Below are positions 21,956-30,676 of a stretch of 40,435 nucleotides of DNA, one piece after another. The notes under the pieces were generated by a model. It saw only the letters and a list, made by a program, of their open reading frames with translations, was not told where the DNA came from and did not search any database. The stretch is from a virus, in IMG/VR virus record IMGVR_UViG_3300019885_000001, positions 1 through 40,435 of that record; one strand, 5' to 3'. The first letter of the stretch is position 1; each line of letters starts with the position of its first letter. Made by a program: the position numbers and the translations under genes.

Positions 21956-22714
21956 ATGATTTTTAATGACCCATCAGGCCGGCTAGGGTTAATTCAAGAG
22001 GCTGAAGATATTTGTGGTTTAGGAGCGACTGGTATCTCTGGAAATCCTGCCCTTTTTCAACAATTTACTAGATGGATGAACAATTGGTCAAAAATAGGTT
22101 TTGATTATGCAATTTTGGCCTACGATGGATACCACATTGATGATCCAAATTACCCAACTGCTCCGACAGGAACATTTACGGGCACGACTAACCGCGATTA
22201 TAATTTCGACCCGAGTTACGCCATGCTTAAAATCAAGCTGGTTAATGTTTCCTATGACGGCGTAAATTACACTCCTGCCAAAGCCTTTGACGATAATGAC
22301 CGGCGATGGTTGGCGCTAAATGCCACCAATGCCGACGCAATATTCTCTCTGCAAACTCCAGCCTATGACTTAATAGCTCAAGGCCTTTTATTGTATCCCA
22401 AATTTACCGCAGCCCAAGTCGCGGCAGGGGCAAAAGTTTACGTTGAATTTTTCCGCACGCCTAAAGAATTTGCCACAACAGGGACTGATACGCTAACTCC
22501 TGGATTTGACCTGCAATTTCATAAGTTTTGCGCGGTTGGGGCGTCCTTTGAATACGCCAAACTCTACAAGCCTGATTTAGCCAATCGTTTAGCCGTAGAT
22601 TTATACGGCAATAACGCCAACATTAAAGGGCTGATTAGAGAGTTGGAAGACTGGTATTCGGCCAAATCTCCAACTAATAATCGGATTATGCCTATGATAA
22701 GGAGTTCTAGATGA
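21956..22714 (+). CDS. Putative head-tail connector or tail structural protein
   Basis: A 252-residue soluble protein. The N-terminus (DPSGRLGLIQEAEDICGL) and a long helical end (DLANRLAVDLYGNNANIKGL) recall adaptor proteins that sit below the portal of podoviruses; the middle is beta-rich. It is the first tail-side gene after the sugar island and HNH insertion. Position and composition support a virion role; the exact part is an inference. Confidence 0.6.
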   Translation: MIFNDPSGRLGLIQEAEDICGLGATGISGNPALFQQFTRWMNNWSKIGFDYAILAYDGYHIDDPNYPTAPTGTFTGTTNRDYNFDPSYAMLKIKLVNVSYDGVNYTPAKAFDDNDRRWLALNATNADAIFSLQTPAYDLIAQGLLLYPKFTAAQVAAGAKVYVEFFRTPKEFATTGTDTLTPGFDLQFHKFCAVGASFEYAKLYKPDLANRLAVDLYGNNANIKGLIRELEDWYSAKSPTNNRIMPMIRSSR

Positions 22715-22899
22715 GTTTTGTTGCCGATACTCGCACGGGAGCTTTAACTCTTAACCAAGATTTAAGAGATGTAACGGGTGATAATTTCTTTATTTTATCG
22801 GAAGATGATTCGTTTTTATTGTTAGAAGACGGCAGTAAAATAATTATAGATAATCCTTCAAATCCAGTTATTTTTAATCTCGATACAAGGAATTTCTAA
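22711..22899 (+). CDS. Small virion-cluster protein, 62 aa
   Basis: Contains FFILSEDDSFLLLEDGSKII, a short repeat-like beta pattern (LxxEDxSxLLLEDGS) seen in many small phage proteins of tail clusters. The ATG overlaps the previous stop. Function unknown; probably structural. Confidence 0.6.
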   Translation: MSFVADTRTGALTLNQDLRDVTGDNFFILSEDDSFLLLEDGSKIIIDNPSNPVIFNLDTRNF

Positions 22900-22900
22900 T

Positions 22901-23635
22901 ATGGCCGACAAAAAAATTAGTGAATTGACTGCTGATACTTCCCCGGCGAACTCCGACATAGTGCCGATGGTGGATTTAGTGGCGGTGCAAACCAAAAAAA
23001 TTACTTGGACAAGTATCAAGGCTTTTTTGAAAACTTATTTTGATACTTTATATCCGTCCGGCTCCGGTACTAGCTCAGGCACAAATACCGGAGATCAGAC
23101 AGATGTCACTCTTACAACTACTGATGTTACGACTAATAATGTTTCAACAAGCAAGCATGGTTTTGCTCCCAAAGCTCCCAATGACGCAACCAAGTTCCTT
23201 AGAGGAGACGCAACTTGGGATGTTCCTTCTGTTTCTTTGGTTAAAACAGTATTTCCTATTGCTACTGAAATCTCAATGATTGCCAATTCAACAATTTATA
23301 ACTGGATGAATTTTGCTGGAACCGAAGGAACGGAATCAAACGCTCAATTTCCAATGCCGATAGCAGGAACATTCAAGAATTTTTATCTTCACCAGTTTGA
23401 CACGCTTGCCGGAACTGGCGGTCAAACAATTATTTATACAATTAGAAAAAATGGAGTTGATACTTCAGTAACCGTAACTGCGACTGTCGGAGGAACGGCT
23501 GGACTTCTGTCAGATACTACTCATTCTTTTACTATTGCTGCTGGTGATTTAATCAGTCTTAAAATAGTTTCAGGCGGTATTACAAATAATACGGGTCGAA
23601 TTTCAGGGGCAACCATAGAATTTGACCCAAGCTAA
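22901..23635 (+). CDS. Tail or fibre-associated protein, 244 aa
   Basis: The N-terminus MADKKISELTADTSPANSDI matches the K-I-SELT opening of many phage fibre proteins, with KHGFAPKAPNDATKFLRGDA near residue 85 as a second fibre phrase. The last 140 residues are beta-rich with Thr/Gly turns, like a fibre tip or decoration domain. It lies between tail genes. Probably a small tail fibre. Confidence 0.65.
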   Translation: MADKKISELTADTSPANSDIVPMVDLVAVQTKKITWTSIKAFLKTYFDTLYPSGSGTSSGTNTGDQTDVTLTTTDVTTNNVSTSKHGFAPKAPNDATKFLRGDATWDVPSVSLVKTVFPIATEISMIANSTIYNWMNFAGTEGTESNAQFPMPIAGTFKNFYLHQFDTLAGTGGQTIIYTIRKNGVDTSVTVTATVGGTAGLLSDTTHSFTIAAGDLISLKIVSGGITNNTGRISGATIEFDPS

Positions 23636-23638
23636 AAA

Positions 23639-25126
23639 ATGTCATCTAAAATCATTGAAATTAAAGGAACTGATTTTCTTAAAGGAAAATCCGCCCAGCC
23701 CAATCTGCCGATTGGCGGATTGTTTCAGTCCTATTTTTCATTTGATCCTTTTGAGCAGTCGGGAGTTATGCGCCCATCCTTATCAGGGACTCCTTTTGTG
23801 CCAATGTTAAGCGGATCACCAGCTGCCGTTAAGTTTTTATCTAGTTGGACAAATGGAACAACAAACTATGTTTATGGAGCGTTGGATGGTCATCTTTTGC
23901 GGATTTTAAAAGATTCTCCTTATACGGTAACTGATGTCACCAGTGAAATTACCCCTAGAACAACTATCAGAGGAGCGATTATTTGGAATGGCAAATATGT
24001 TTATGCTCCTGATGGGGGAGCAACTAGTGATTTGCGAATAAACGCATTGCCGGTTGCGGCAGGTTCAGATGTTCAGATATTTGCCAGTTGGAATGATGTG
24101 CTTGAAAGCAGGCCAATGGTGATTGGGGCGGATGGCAATTTATATGCGGGCGGGAATCCATGCATTTATGTTATAACTTCTTCAACTGGAACAGCTGGCA
24201 ATTTTAAAATAGATATAGACGCTAATTTTACAGTAAGAGATTTAATCAATGACGGCAGATATCTGGTAATTTTGGCGGACAATAATACCCAGCAGTTGTC
24301 AAAATTAAAACTCGGTGATTATCGAGCGCGTATCTATTTCTGGGACATGGTTAAAACCCAAAGTTCAGGTACAAAAATTCTGCCTGATGTTGTTTATGAT
24401 TTAGTGGGCGAGAATTATTTAATCGGCGGGAAATTTATTGATAATGGCATTTACTTCTTCGGCTACAATGGTATTTATGTTTGCAATTCAGCTACTTCTC
24501 CTAAGATGATCCGCCCATTTACAGGAACGTACGCTTTAACTAAAGGCAAGCCTTTTAATTCCTATCAGATATCTGCTAGCAAAGGTTCTCTTTATTGGGT
24601 GCAAGGCTCTTCGGATGCAACTATTCAAGGAAGAATCTATGCTTATGGCAATCCTATAACAGGGCAACCCAAGATTTTTTATGAGCCTTATCCCTCAGTT
24701 TCTTCTTTTGATGTTTATTCGTTGATTTCAATAGGTGAACAGCTATGGACAGCAGATGCCCAGCCAGGAATACTCATTCATAACTCAGGCACTAGAGGTT
24801 GGGCAGAAATTAAAACAACAGTTCAGACAATGAATAGACCACATAGATATGATTATACAAAAGTCGTTTTAACCGCTCCGCTAGTAGCTACGCAATCAGT
24901 TCAAGTTCAGATATTTAACGGCAACGGGACAAGTCTTTCAGATGAAACTATAAATTTTTCTGCAGCTGGTTCTAAACAAACTTTAATATTTAGGCGAGTG
25001 CCAGGAACGAATAGTCCTGATAAGTTCGAAGAGATTTATACTGATGTAATAGCTAATAATGGGGCGGCGATTCAGCGCGTATCAGTTTACGCCACGCCAT
25101 TGGAAGATGGGGGACAGGATTTATGA
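23639..25126 (+). CDS. Putative tail nozzle or hub protein, 495 aa
   Basis: A long all-beta protein with repeating strands (WNGKYVYAPDGG, DGRYLVILADNN, DNGIYFFGYNGIYV), as expected of a beta-propeller. Podovirus tail nozzles (P22 gp10, T7 gp12) have such a region. The N-terminal segment (FLKGKSAQPNLPIGGLFQSY) is a loop-rich docking part. Size and location before the ejection proteins support a nozzle; family not confirmed. Confidence 0.55.
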   Translation: MSSKIIEIKGTDFLKGKSAQPNLPIGGLFQSYFSFDPFEQSGVMRPSLSGTPFVPMLSGSPAAVKFLSSWTNGTTNYVYGALDGHLLRILKDSPYTVTDVTSEITPRTTIRGAIIWNGKYVYAPDGGATSDLRINALPVAAGSDVQIFASWNDVLESRPMVIGADGNLYAGGNPCIYVITSSTGTAGNFKIDIDANFTVRDLINDGRYLVILADNNTQQLSKLKLGDYRARIYFWDMVKTQSSGTKILPDVVYDLVGENYLIGGKFIDNGIYFFGYNGIYVCNSATSPKMIRPFTGTYALTKGKPFNSYQISASKGSLYWVQGSSDATIQGRIYAYGNPITGQPKIFYEPYPSVSSFDVYSLISIGEQLWTADAQPGILIHNSGTRGWAEIKTTVQTMNRPHRYDYTKVVLTAPLVATQSVQVQIFNGNGTSLSDETINFSAAGSKQTLIFRRVPGTNSPDKFEEIYTDVIANNGAAIQRVSVYATPLEDGGQDL

Positions 25127-25350
25127 TAAAGGAATTAGCGGAAATCAAGCCTGATATGCCGGATATTTCTTTGGACGAATTTAAATTCGGTTCGGATATT
25201 TTTGGAAAATTCCGCACAATAGATATAGTTCCTACGTATACTCCTCGTAACTATTTAGACCAGATTATTTATTATTCCAATGCTGGAACGAAAAGAATTT
25301 ATATTTATGACACTATTAACCATGTCTGGAGCTACGCGGCTTTGACTTAG
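25123..25350 (+). CDS. Small tail-cluster protein, 75 aa
   Basis: MIKELAEIKPDMPDISLDEF is followed by a short beta region (RIYIYDTINHVWSYAALT). The ATG overlaps the previous stop. Probably an accessory of the nozzle or tail. No family recognised. Confidence 0.6.
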   Translation: MIKELAEIKPDMPDISLDEFKFGSDIFGKFRTIDIVPTYTPRNYLDQIIYYSNAGTKRIYIYDTINHVWSYAALT

Positions 25351-25355
25351 AATTT

Positions 25356-26681
25356 ATGGCGGACACTTATACATCACCTGATATTGCCCAGCAATATGCC
25401 AATCCGTATACCCAAAACGGGCAGACTTTTTTTGCGCAGATGCCGCAAGGAGATTCATCCGCAAAAAATCCCATAATTATGAAACCTGACCAAATATCTT
25501 CAGGCGTTAGTTTAGACTTGGCGCAACTTAATGCGGATACTACCGCAACAACGGGTTTGGCTGGCGGAGGCACTGCGACTGAAAAAACCATGGCGGATTA
25601 CATAAAGGAATTAACTCCGCCCCAAACTGCGACAGATACCCAATACCAAGGATTGCTGAATGACATATCAGGCTTAACCGGACAGGATACAGGCAGAGAG
25701 CAGGCTCAAATTGACGCTGAAAATGCTTCGGGGGCGACAGCCGCCAAAAAAGCTTTGACTGATATTAACAATGAGCTGATTACTAAAAATGCTGAATACG
25801 AGAAAATGTTTTCAGGGTTAGGTGCGGGTGGCGGAGCTGTGGAAACCGCCGCTGTCTACAATGCCCAACAGGCGGGCTTACAACGAGCTAAAGCGGCTGA
25901 TATAGGGTTGATTACAGCCAGAGCGCAGGTCGCGCAGGGTAATCTGGCATTGGCGCAGGAAACTGCTAATCGGGCGGTTGATGCCAAGTATGCGACGATT
26001 GAGGATAAAATTAAAGTTAAACAAGCCCAAATAAATGCTATCTTGCCTCAATTGGACAAGGAGCAAAAAATTCAAGCTCAAGCCCAACAGCAGTATCTTA
26101 AAGACCAAGCCGACAAAGTAGCGGAACGAAAAGACAAAATTAAAGCTAATTTAGCTTTGGCATTGTCCAATAATGTTAGAACGCAATTTGCCAACAGCAA
26201 TGGAGAATTTTTCAATGCCCGAACAGGTGAAACTTATGCCACTCCTGCCGAGTTCTTCAAAGCGGCTAATGTGACTTCTTTTGAAGATGCTTATGCTAAG
26301 GGATTAATTTCTGATGTCAAAGCTGCTGCTGATTACTCCAAGTATCCTGCAAGTTATCAAGAATATATTTTGGCAAAACAGGGAGGCTATACCGGTTCAT
26401 ATAATGATTATCAAAATCTTGACGCCAATAGAAAACGGGCAGTAACCAACAACATTACATATAACCAAAGCCAAGATCAGTTAAAACAAACGGATATATC
26501 CCAGACTAATCAGAATCTTTCTTTGGTTGCCGGGACTGATGGCTATGTTAATGTCACAGATTGGAAGCGGGCATATAATGATTGGATAAACTCTGGTCAT
26601 TTGGCTAAGGATTTTATTGATAATTTTTCAGGTTACGTCAATCCTAATTCTATAGATAAATATTTTGGGGTAAAAGAATAA
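25356..26681 (+). CDS. Putative internal virion (ejection) protein, 441 aa
   Basis: The chain is Ala/Gln-rich and helical, with a Gly-rich flexible patch (GLGAGGGAVETAAVYNAQQA near residue 150), a long helical stretch (170-270) with repeated Gln/Ala/Lys, and a C-terminal domain with aromatic residues (YPASYQEYILAKQGGYTGSY). Ejection proteins of short-tailed phages look like this and precede a larger partner. Its stop shares one base with the next start. Confidence 0.6.
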   Translation: MADTYTSPDIAQQYANPYTQNGQTFFAQMPQGDSSAKNPIIMKPDQISSGVSLDLAQLNADTTATTGLAGGGTATEKTMADYIKELTPPQTATDTQYQGLLNDISGLTGQDTGREQAQIDAENASGATAAKKALTDINNELITKNAEYEKMFSGLGAGGGAVETAAVYNAQQAGLQRAKAADIGLITARAQVAQGNLALAQETANRAVDAKYATIEDKIKVKQAQINAILPQLDKEQKIQAQAQQQYLKDQADKVAERKDKIKANLALALSNNVRTQFANSNGEFFNARTGETYATPAEFFKAANVTSFEDAYAKGLISDVKAAADYSKYPASYQEYILAKQGGYTGSYNDYQNLDANRKRAVTNNITYNQSQDQLKQTDISQTNQNLSLVAGTDGYVNVTDWKRAYNDWINSGHLAKDFIDNFSGYVNPNSIDKYFGVKE

Positions 26682-28780
26682 TGCCGATTAAACCTTGGTC
26701 AACAGTTAAAACTCCGACAATTACTAAGCCAACAACCAAAGCTGGCGGAGTTCCTGATTGGTCAAAACCAACCCCCCCGTCTCCCGTATACAACAAATTC
26801 AGTCAGGATGTATCAACTCATGTAATGAATCCGCTTAATCCGAATAATCAGCTTAATGTCCAGTTTCCCAAATCTAATCCTATAACCGAAGCTTTACAGC
26901 CCCACAATCTTCTGGGAGCAACTAAGAAAATTGGAAATTATTTATATGATAATATTGCCCAAATAATTGCTCCAACAATCACGCATGAGGAAGCCCGCAA
27001 TCCCAAAATTATCGAAGATACACTTTTAAATCTTCCTAATTCTGCTTTTAAACTTGCAAAAGAAACTGTCAGCCACCCGATTAAGACTGCTGAAACTGTC
27101 GTAGGTTCTGCTACTAGAGGATTGGCGGATGTTGTAACGAATGCAATTATAAATCTCCTTCCCGAGAAAGCAGGAGGAGACAGAATATCTTTATTGCAGG
27201 CAACTTCTGAAATTTTGGATAAATATTTAAACGGAAGAGATTTGACTGGGCAGCCAACTCAACAAGCAATTTCTGAAGCTTTCCATGTAGCAGGGCAAGC
27301 AGCTCCTTTTATAGCTGCTGGAGGTATAGGAGGAGAAATTGGAATTTCCGCAGGTTCAGCAGTAACTCCTACCGCAGAAGCTATATCAAGTGGAATTGGA
27401 ACTACCCTTGGTTTTCTAGGAGCAGGTCAAACTCAAATTCCGAGAGAAGCAACTGCAAAACAACGGGCAAATCAAATGATGCATGATTTAGTCGGATTGG
27501 GCTTATTTGAAGCAGGAAGTCGCTTATTTAACATCGTTAAGGGCAAGGCAGTTGAAGCAATAACTGAATCAAAAACCCCGACTGCTACTAAAATTCCCAA
27601 TGAGTTTCCTAAAGCTAACCCGCTTCCTCCTGAAGTCCAAGCACGGGTACAAGAACCGGGGACTACTAAACCAACACCAGAAATAGCCCCTACAGAGGCG
27701 ATAACTCCTAAGGTAGACCCCTTAATTCAAGAAGCTAAGAAGTATACAAGTGCGGAGGAGTTTGTGAAGGCACAGGAACTTTTATATCACGGTACAAGTA
27801 AAGAATCGGCAAGTGCAATTAAAAAGGCGGGTGGATTTACATCGGAAACAGCAAAAAAGGGTATTGATTTACTTGGTGACAAGGTTTCTGCTAATGCTTC
27901 TGTTGCTCTTACTTTGGATGAAGCTACTGGAAAATTATATGCTGGGCCACGACCAGAGGGGGGAATAGGAGAATTATTAGCGTTTTCTTCAAAGAATTTA
28001 AAGTTAGCCGACGAAGCAACAGCGAATAAATTTGGTAAAGACATAAATAAATTAAGACAAGCTGGTTATGATGGGTATCATACAAGTTCGCCACATGATG
28101 AAATGGTGGAAACTGTTGTATTTAATAAAGAGAAATTAAAACTCATTTCCAAATCCCAACTAACTGATATTTGGAATAAAGCAAATCAACCTAAAACAGT
28201 CCCTATAACCCAACCCCAAGTAAGTACGCCGGAGATAAAGACAAGCAAACTCGCTTTGGGCGTGGAACAGAAAGCCATTGAAGCTAAACTAACGCTTGGA
28301 TTTGAAGATAAGCCTGAATATGCCACAGTTAATGTCAAAGAACAAGCCAGAGTGGCAGCAGAGTTATTAAGCAATGATCCTGCCAGAGCAGGCAGAATTG
28401 CCATGGGAACAGAACGCCCGCCAGAGGGTTTACTGCCAGAATCAGTATTTACCGCAGTTGAAGATCAAGCTTTGAAAAATGGAGATGTGGCAACGCTGAG
28501 AGAACTGGCAACAGCGTCCAGTTTAACTTCCGAAGCAACAGGCATGGGTCAAAGAATCAGAATGCTGGCAGAACGCCAGCCGGATTCGCCTGTGGCTAAG
28601 ATTCAGGAAGTTATCAAAGCAAGGGAACAAGCGGCTGTCGCTCGCGAACAAGCTAAACTAAAAGGAGCAAAAGATTTAGAACGGCTGAAAAGCGATATAG
28701 CCAAAGAGATTAAAAAGAAAATAGAGAAAACTCAGACTAAAGCTAATTGGTCGAGTTTTGTCGAAAGCCTGAGGTGTTAA
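26681..28780 (+). CDS. Large internal protein with putative ADP-ribosyltransferase domain
   Basis: 699 residues. Residues 1-60 are Pro-rich; about 85-300 are helical with hydrophobic stretches, as in ejection proteins. Residues about 355-490 form a separate domain starting LLYHGTSKES (His370) with YAGPRPEGGIGELLAFS in the middle and VETVVFN (Glu477) at the end. This order (HGT, then S/A..., then E-x-VVF) fits the ADP-ribosyltransferase fold of phage and toxin enzymes. The remainder is charged helix. If right, the enzyme would enter the host with the DNA, as T4 Alt does. The protein ends ...SLRC then TAA. Confidence 0.6.
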   Translation: MPIKPWSTVKTPTITKPTTKAGGVPDWSKPTPPSPVYNKFSQDVSTHVMNPLNPNNQLNVQFPKSNPITEALQPHNLLGATKKIGNYLYDNIAQIIAPTITHEEARNPKIIEDTLLNLPNSAFKLAKETVSHPIKTAETVVGSATRGLADVVTNAIINLLPEKAGGDRISLLQATSEILDKYLNGRDLTGQPTQQAISEAFHVAGQAAPFIAAGGIGGEIGISAGSAVTPTAEAISSGIGTTLGFLGAGQTQIPREATAKQRANQMMHDLVGLGLFEAGSRLFNIVKGKAVEAITESKTPTATKIPNEFPKANPLPPEVQARVQEPGTTKPTPEIAPTEAITPKVDPLIQEAKKYTSAEEFVKAQELLYHGTSKESASAIKKAGGFTSETAKKGIDLLGDKVSANASVALTLDEATGKLYAGPRPEGGIGELLAFSSKNLKLADEATANKFGKDINKLRQAGYDGYHTSSPHDEMVETVVFNKEKLKLISKSQLTDIWNKANQPKTVPITQPQVSTPEIKTSKLALGVEQKAIEAKLTLGFEDKPEYATVNVKEQARVAAELLSNDPARAGRIAMGTERPPEGLLPESVFTAVEDQALKNGDVATLRELATASSLTSEATGMGQRIRMLAERQPDSPVAKIQEVIKAREQAAVAREQAKLKGAKDLERLKSDIAKEIKKKIEKTQTKANWSSFVESLRC

Positions 28781-30487
28781 ATGGCATTTTGTCTTATTCC
28801 AAAACTAGCGGATGAATTTTTAACCCGCATTAAAGACGGGCGAGTTAATCCTGAAAAACTCTCTGATCTTTCTTCTAAAGACCGGCGAGCTTATTTTGCA
28901 GAGTTTTTGGGAGAAACTAACGCCAAACAAGTAAACGCTCTTTTTGAAAGCAAACTTTTATTAAAAAATCAGCAGGCGGGCATGATTACTTGGGCCAAAT
29001 CCATAAGCGGAATGAAAGAGCAAGTTAAAACTGATATTCTATCTAAGATAAATAAAATGGATAAGGTTTTAAGTCCCGCGGAAGAGAAACTGTTTCTAGC
29101 TGATTTAGCGGCTCATAAACTAGGAGCTACTGTAACTTTAGCTGAAGCGGCAAAAATTACGGATTTGGCTAAAACTGCAACTGACACAAAAATTAAAATT
29201 GATCCCAATTCGCCCAAAGGTTCAGAAAGCCGGATGAATTACGGCAGAGCTGATGTGGCTCTGCAAAATTATGTTTCTGATTTAAAAAACGAAAGCAAAA
29301 AATTAACTGTCGCTGATTTTAAAGCAGCTCCTGGCAAGGCAGCGGCCAAAAGCATTTCTAATTTAGCTGGCTTGGCCAAAAGCTTAAAAGCAACATTGGA
29401 TAACAGCGTAATTGGCCGGCAAGGCTTAAAAGTGCTTTTTACTCATCCTAAAACATGGTTAAAAAATTCTGTTAATTCATTTAAGGATATTGTTCAGGTA
29501 TTCGGTGGTAGGGCAGTTATGGATGAAGTTCGGGCAGAAGTTAACTCAAGACCCAATGCTCTATCAGGATTATATAAAAAGGAAGGATTAGCTGTTGGCG
29601 TGACTGAAGAAGCATTCCCTACCAGTCTGCCTGAAAAAATCCCTATTGCAGGCAGGATTTTTAAAGCTTCCGAAACCGCGTTTACTGCCTTTCAATACAG
29701 GACGCGTGCTGATATTTTTGACCGCTATTACGATATTGCTCAAAAATTAGGCGCTGATATTACAGGAATCGGCAAAATTTCTAATTCTTTAACAGGCAGA
29801 GGAACATTTGGGCAGAGAGGCGAAAGTGCGGCTAGTATAGTCAATAATGTTTTTTTCTCACCCCGCTTGATTAAAAGTCATATAGATTTATTAACTGCTC
29901 ATGCATTTGATTCCGGTATTAGCCCATTTGCGCGCAAACAGGCAGCCATAAATTTGGTTAAAGTCATTAGCGGTATTGCAGGTGTTCTGACTATTGCCAA
30001 TGCAGTTAAACCAGGATCAGTAGAAACTGATCCTCGTAGTGCTGATTTTGGCAAAATCCGTGTCGGCGATACCCGCTTCGACGTAACTGGCGGTATGAGT
30101 TCATTGGTAACATTGGCCTCGCGCTTGATTACTATGTCCTCTAAAAGTTCTACGACAGGTAAAGTCACCCAATTAAACGCCAAAACTAAAACAGGCGCAC
30201 CCATGTATGGAGCGCAAACTGGGAAAGATGTAGTAGTTAATTTCTTGGAAAATAAATTAAGCCCGATGGCTTCTGTAATCAAAGACTTACTGGAAGGAGC
30301 TGATTTTAACGGCAATTCGCCTACGCCTGTTAATGAACTTAAAAACCTGCTGGAACCAATTCCTGTAGCTACTTATGAAGAATTAAAAAAGAATCCAAAA
30401 TCTGCTGATATTTTAATGAGTATGATTTTGGACGCTTTAGGAATTAGTGTTAATACTTACTCAGCTAAACCAAAGAAGAAAAAATAA
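28781..30487 (+). CDS. Large polyvalent-type or ejection protein, 568 aa
   Basis: The ATG directly follows the TAA of the previous gene, in the same reading frame, but GAGGTG at correct spacing supports true initiation. The N-terminal 200 residues are helical; the middle (NSVNSFKDIVQVFGGRAVMD... to FDRYYDIAQKLG) and the segment ETDPRSADFGKIRVGDTRFD followed by VTGGMSSLVTLASRLIT match a phrase seen in the C-termini of large phage polyvalent and ejection proteins. It may work with the preceding protein to move DNA across the envelope. Function inferred. Confidence 0.6.
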   Translation: MAFCLIPKLADEFLTRIKDGRVNPEKLSDLSSKDRRAYFAEFLGETNAKQVNALFESKLLLKNQQAGMITWAKSISGMKEQVKTDILSKINKMDKVLSPAEEKLFLADLAAHKLGATVTLAEAAKITDLAKTATDTKIKIDPNSPKGSESRMNYGRADVALQNYVSDLKNESKKLTVADFKAAPGKAAAKSISNLAGLAKSLKATLDNSVIGRQGLKVLFTHPKTWLKNSVNSFKDIVQVFGGRAVMDEVRAEVNSRPNALSGLYKKEGLAVGVTEEAFPTSLPEKIPIAGRIFKASETAFTAFQYRTRADIFDRYYDIAQKLGADITGIGKISNSLTGRGTFGQRGESAASIVNNVFFSPRLIKSHIDLLTAHAFDSGISPFARKQAAINLVKVISGIAGVLTIANAVKPGSVETDPRSADFGKIRVGDTRFDVTGGMSSLVTLASRLITMSSKSSTTGKVTQLNAKTKTGAPMYGAQTGKDVVVNFLENKLSPMASVIKDLLEGADFNGNSPTPVNELKNLLEPIPVATYEELKKNPKSADILMSMILDALGISVNTYSAKPKKKK

Positions 30488-30488
30488 T

Positions 30489-30608
30489 TTAATCTAAAAT
30501 TTTCTTAACTCGCATTTCTTCGGCTTCTTTATCAGCGATATTGCCGACATACATGCCACCGAATAGAAATCCTATGACAAATACGAACGCTAAAGCTAAA
30601 ATATCCAT
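30489..30608 (-). CDS. 39-aa membrane peptide encoded against the late operon
   Basis: MDILALAFVFVIGFLFGGMY forms one membrane helix, followed by a charged tail (NIADKEAEEMRVKKILD). AAAGGA lies 7 bases before its ATG, and a leftward promoter (TTGACA, 17, TAATAT) lies about 40 bases upstream, so it is a complete small transcription unit placed between two late genes and pointing the other way. Function unknown; a moron-like gene is the best description. Confidence 0.6.
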   Translation of the reverse strand: MDILALAFVFVIGFLFGGMYVGNIADKEAEEMRVKKILD

Positions 30609-30647
30609 AAACTATCCTTTCTTGGCATCTTAATAAAATAACTACTA

Positions 30648-30676
30648 ATATTAACAGATACATGGAATAGTGTCAA
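30648..30676 (-). promoter_or_regulatory. Leftward promoter for the 39-aa gene
   Basis: Minus strand TTGACA (30676-30671) and TAATAT (30653-30648) with a 17-base spacer: perfect -35, 4 of 6 in the -10, ideal spacing. It overlaps the start of the fibre gene. Confidence 0.6.
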
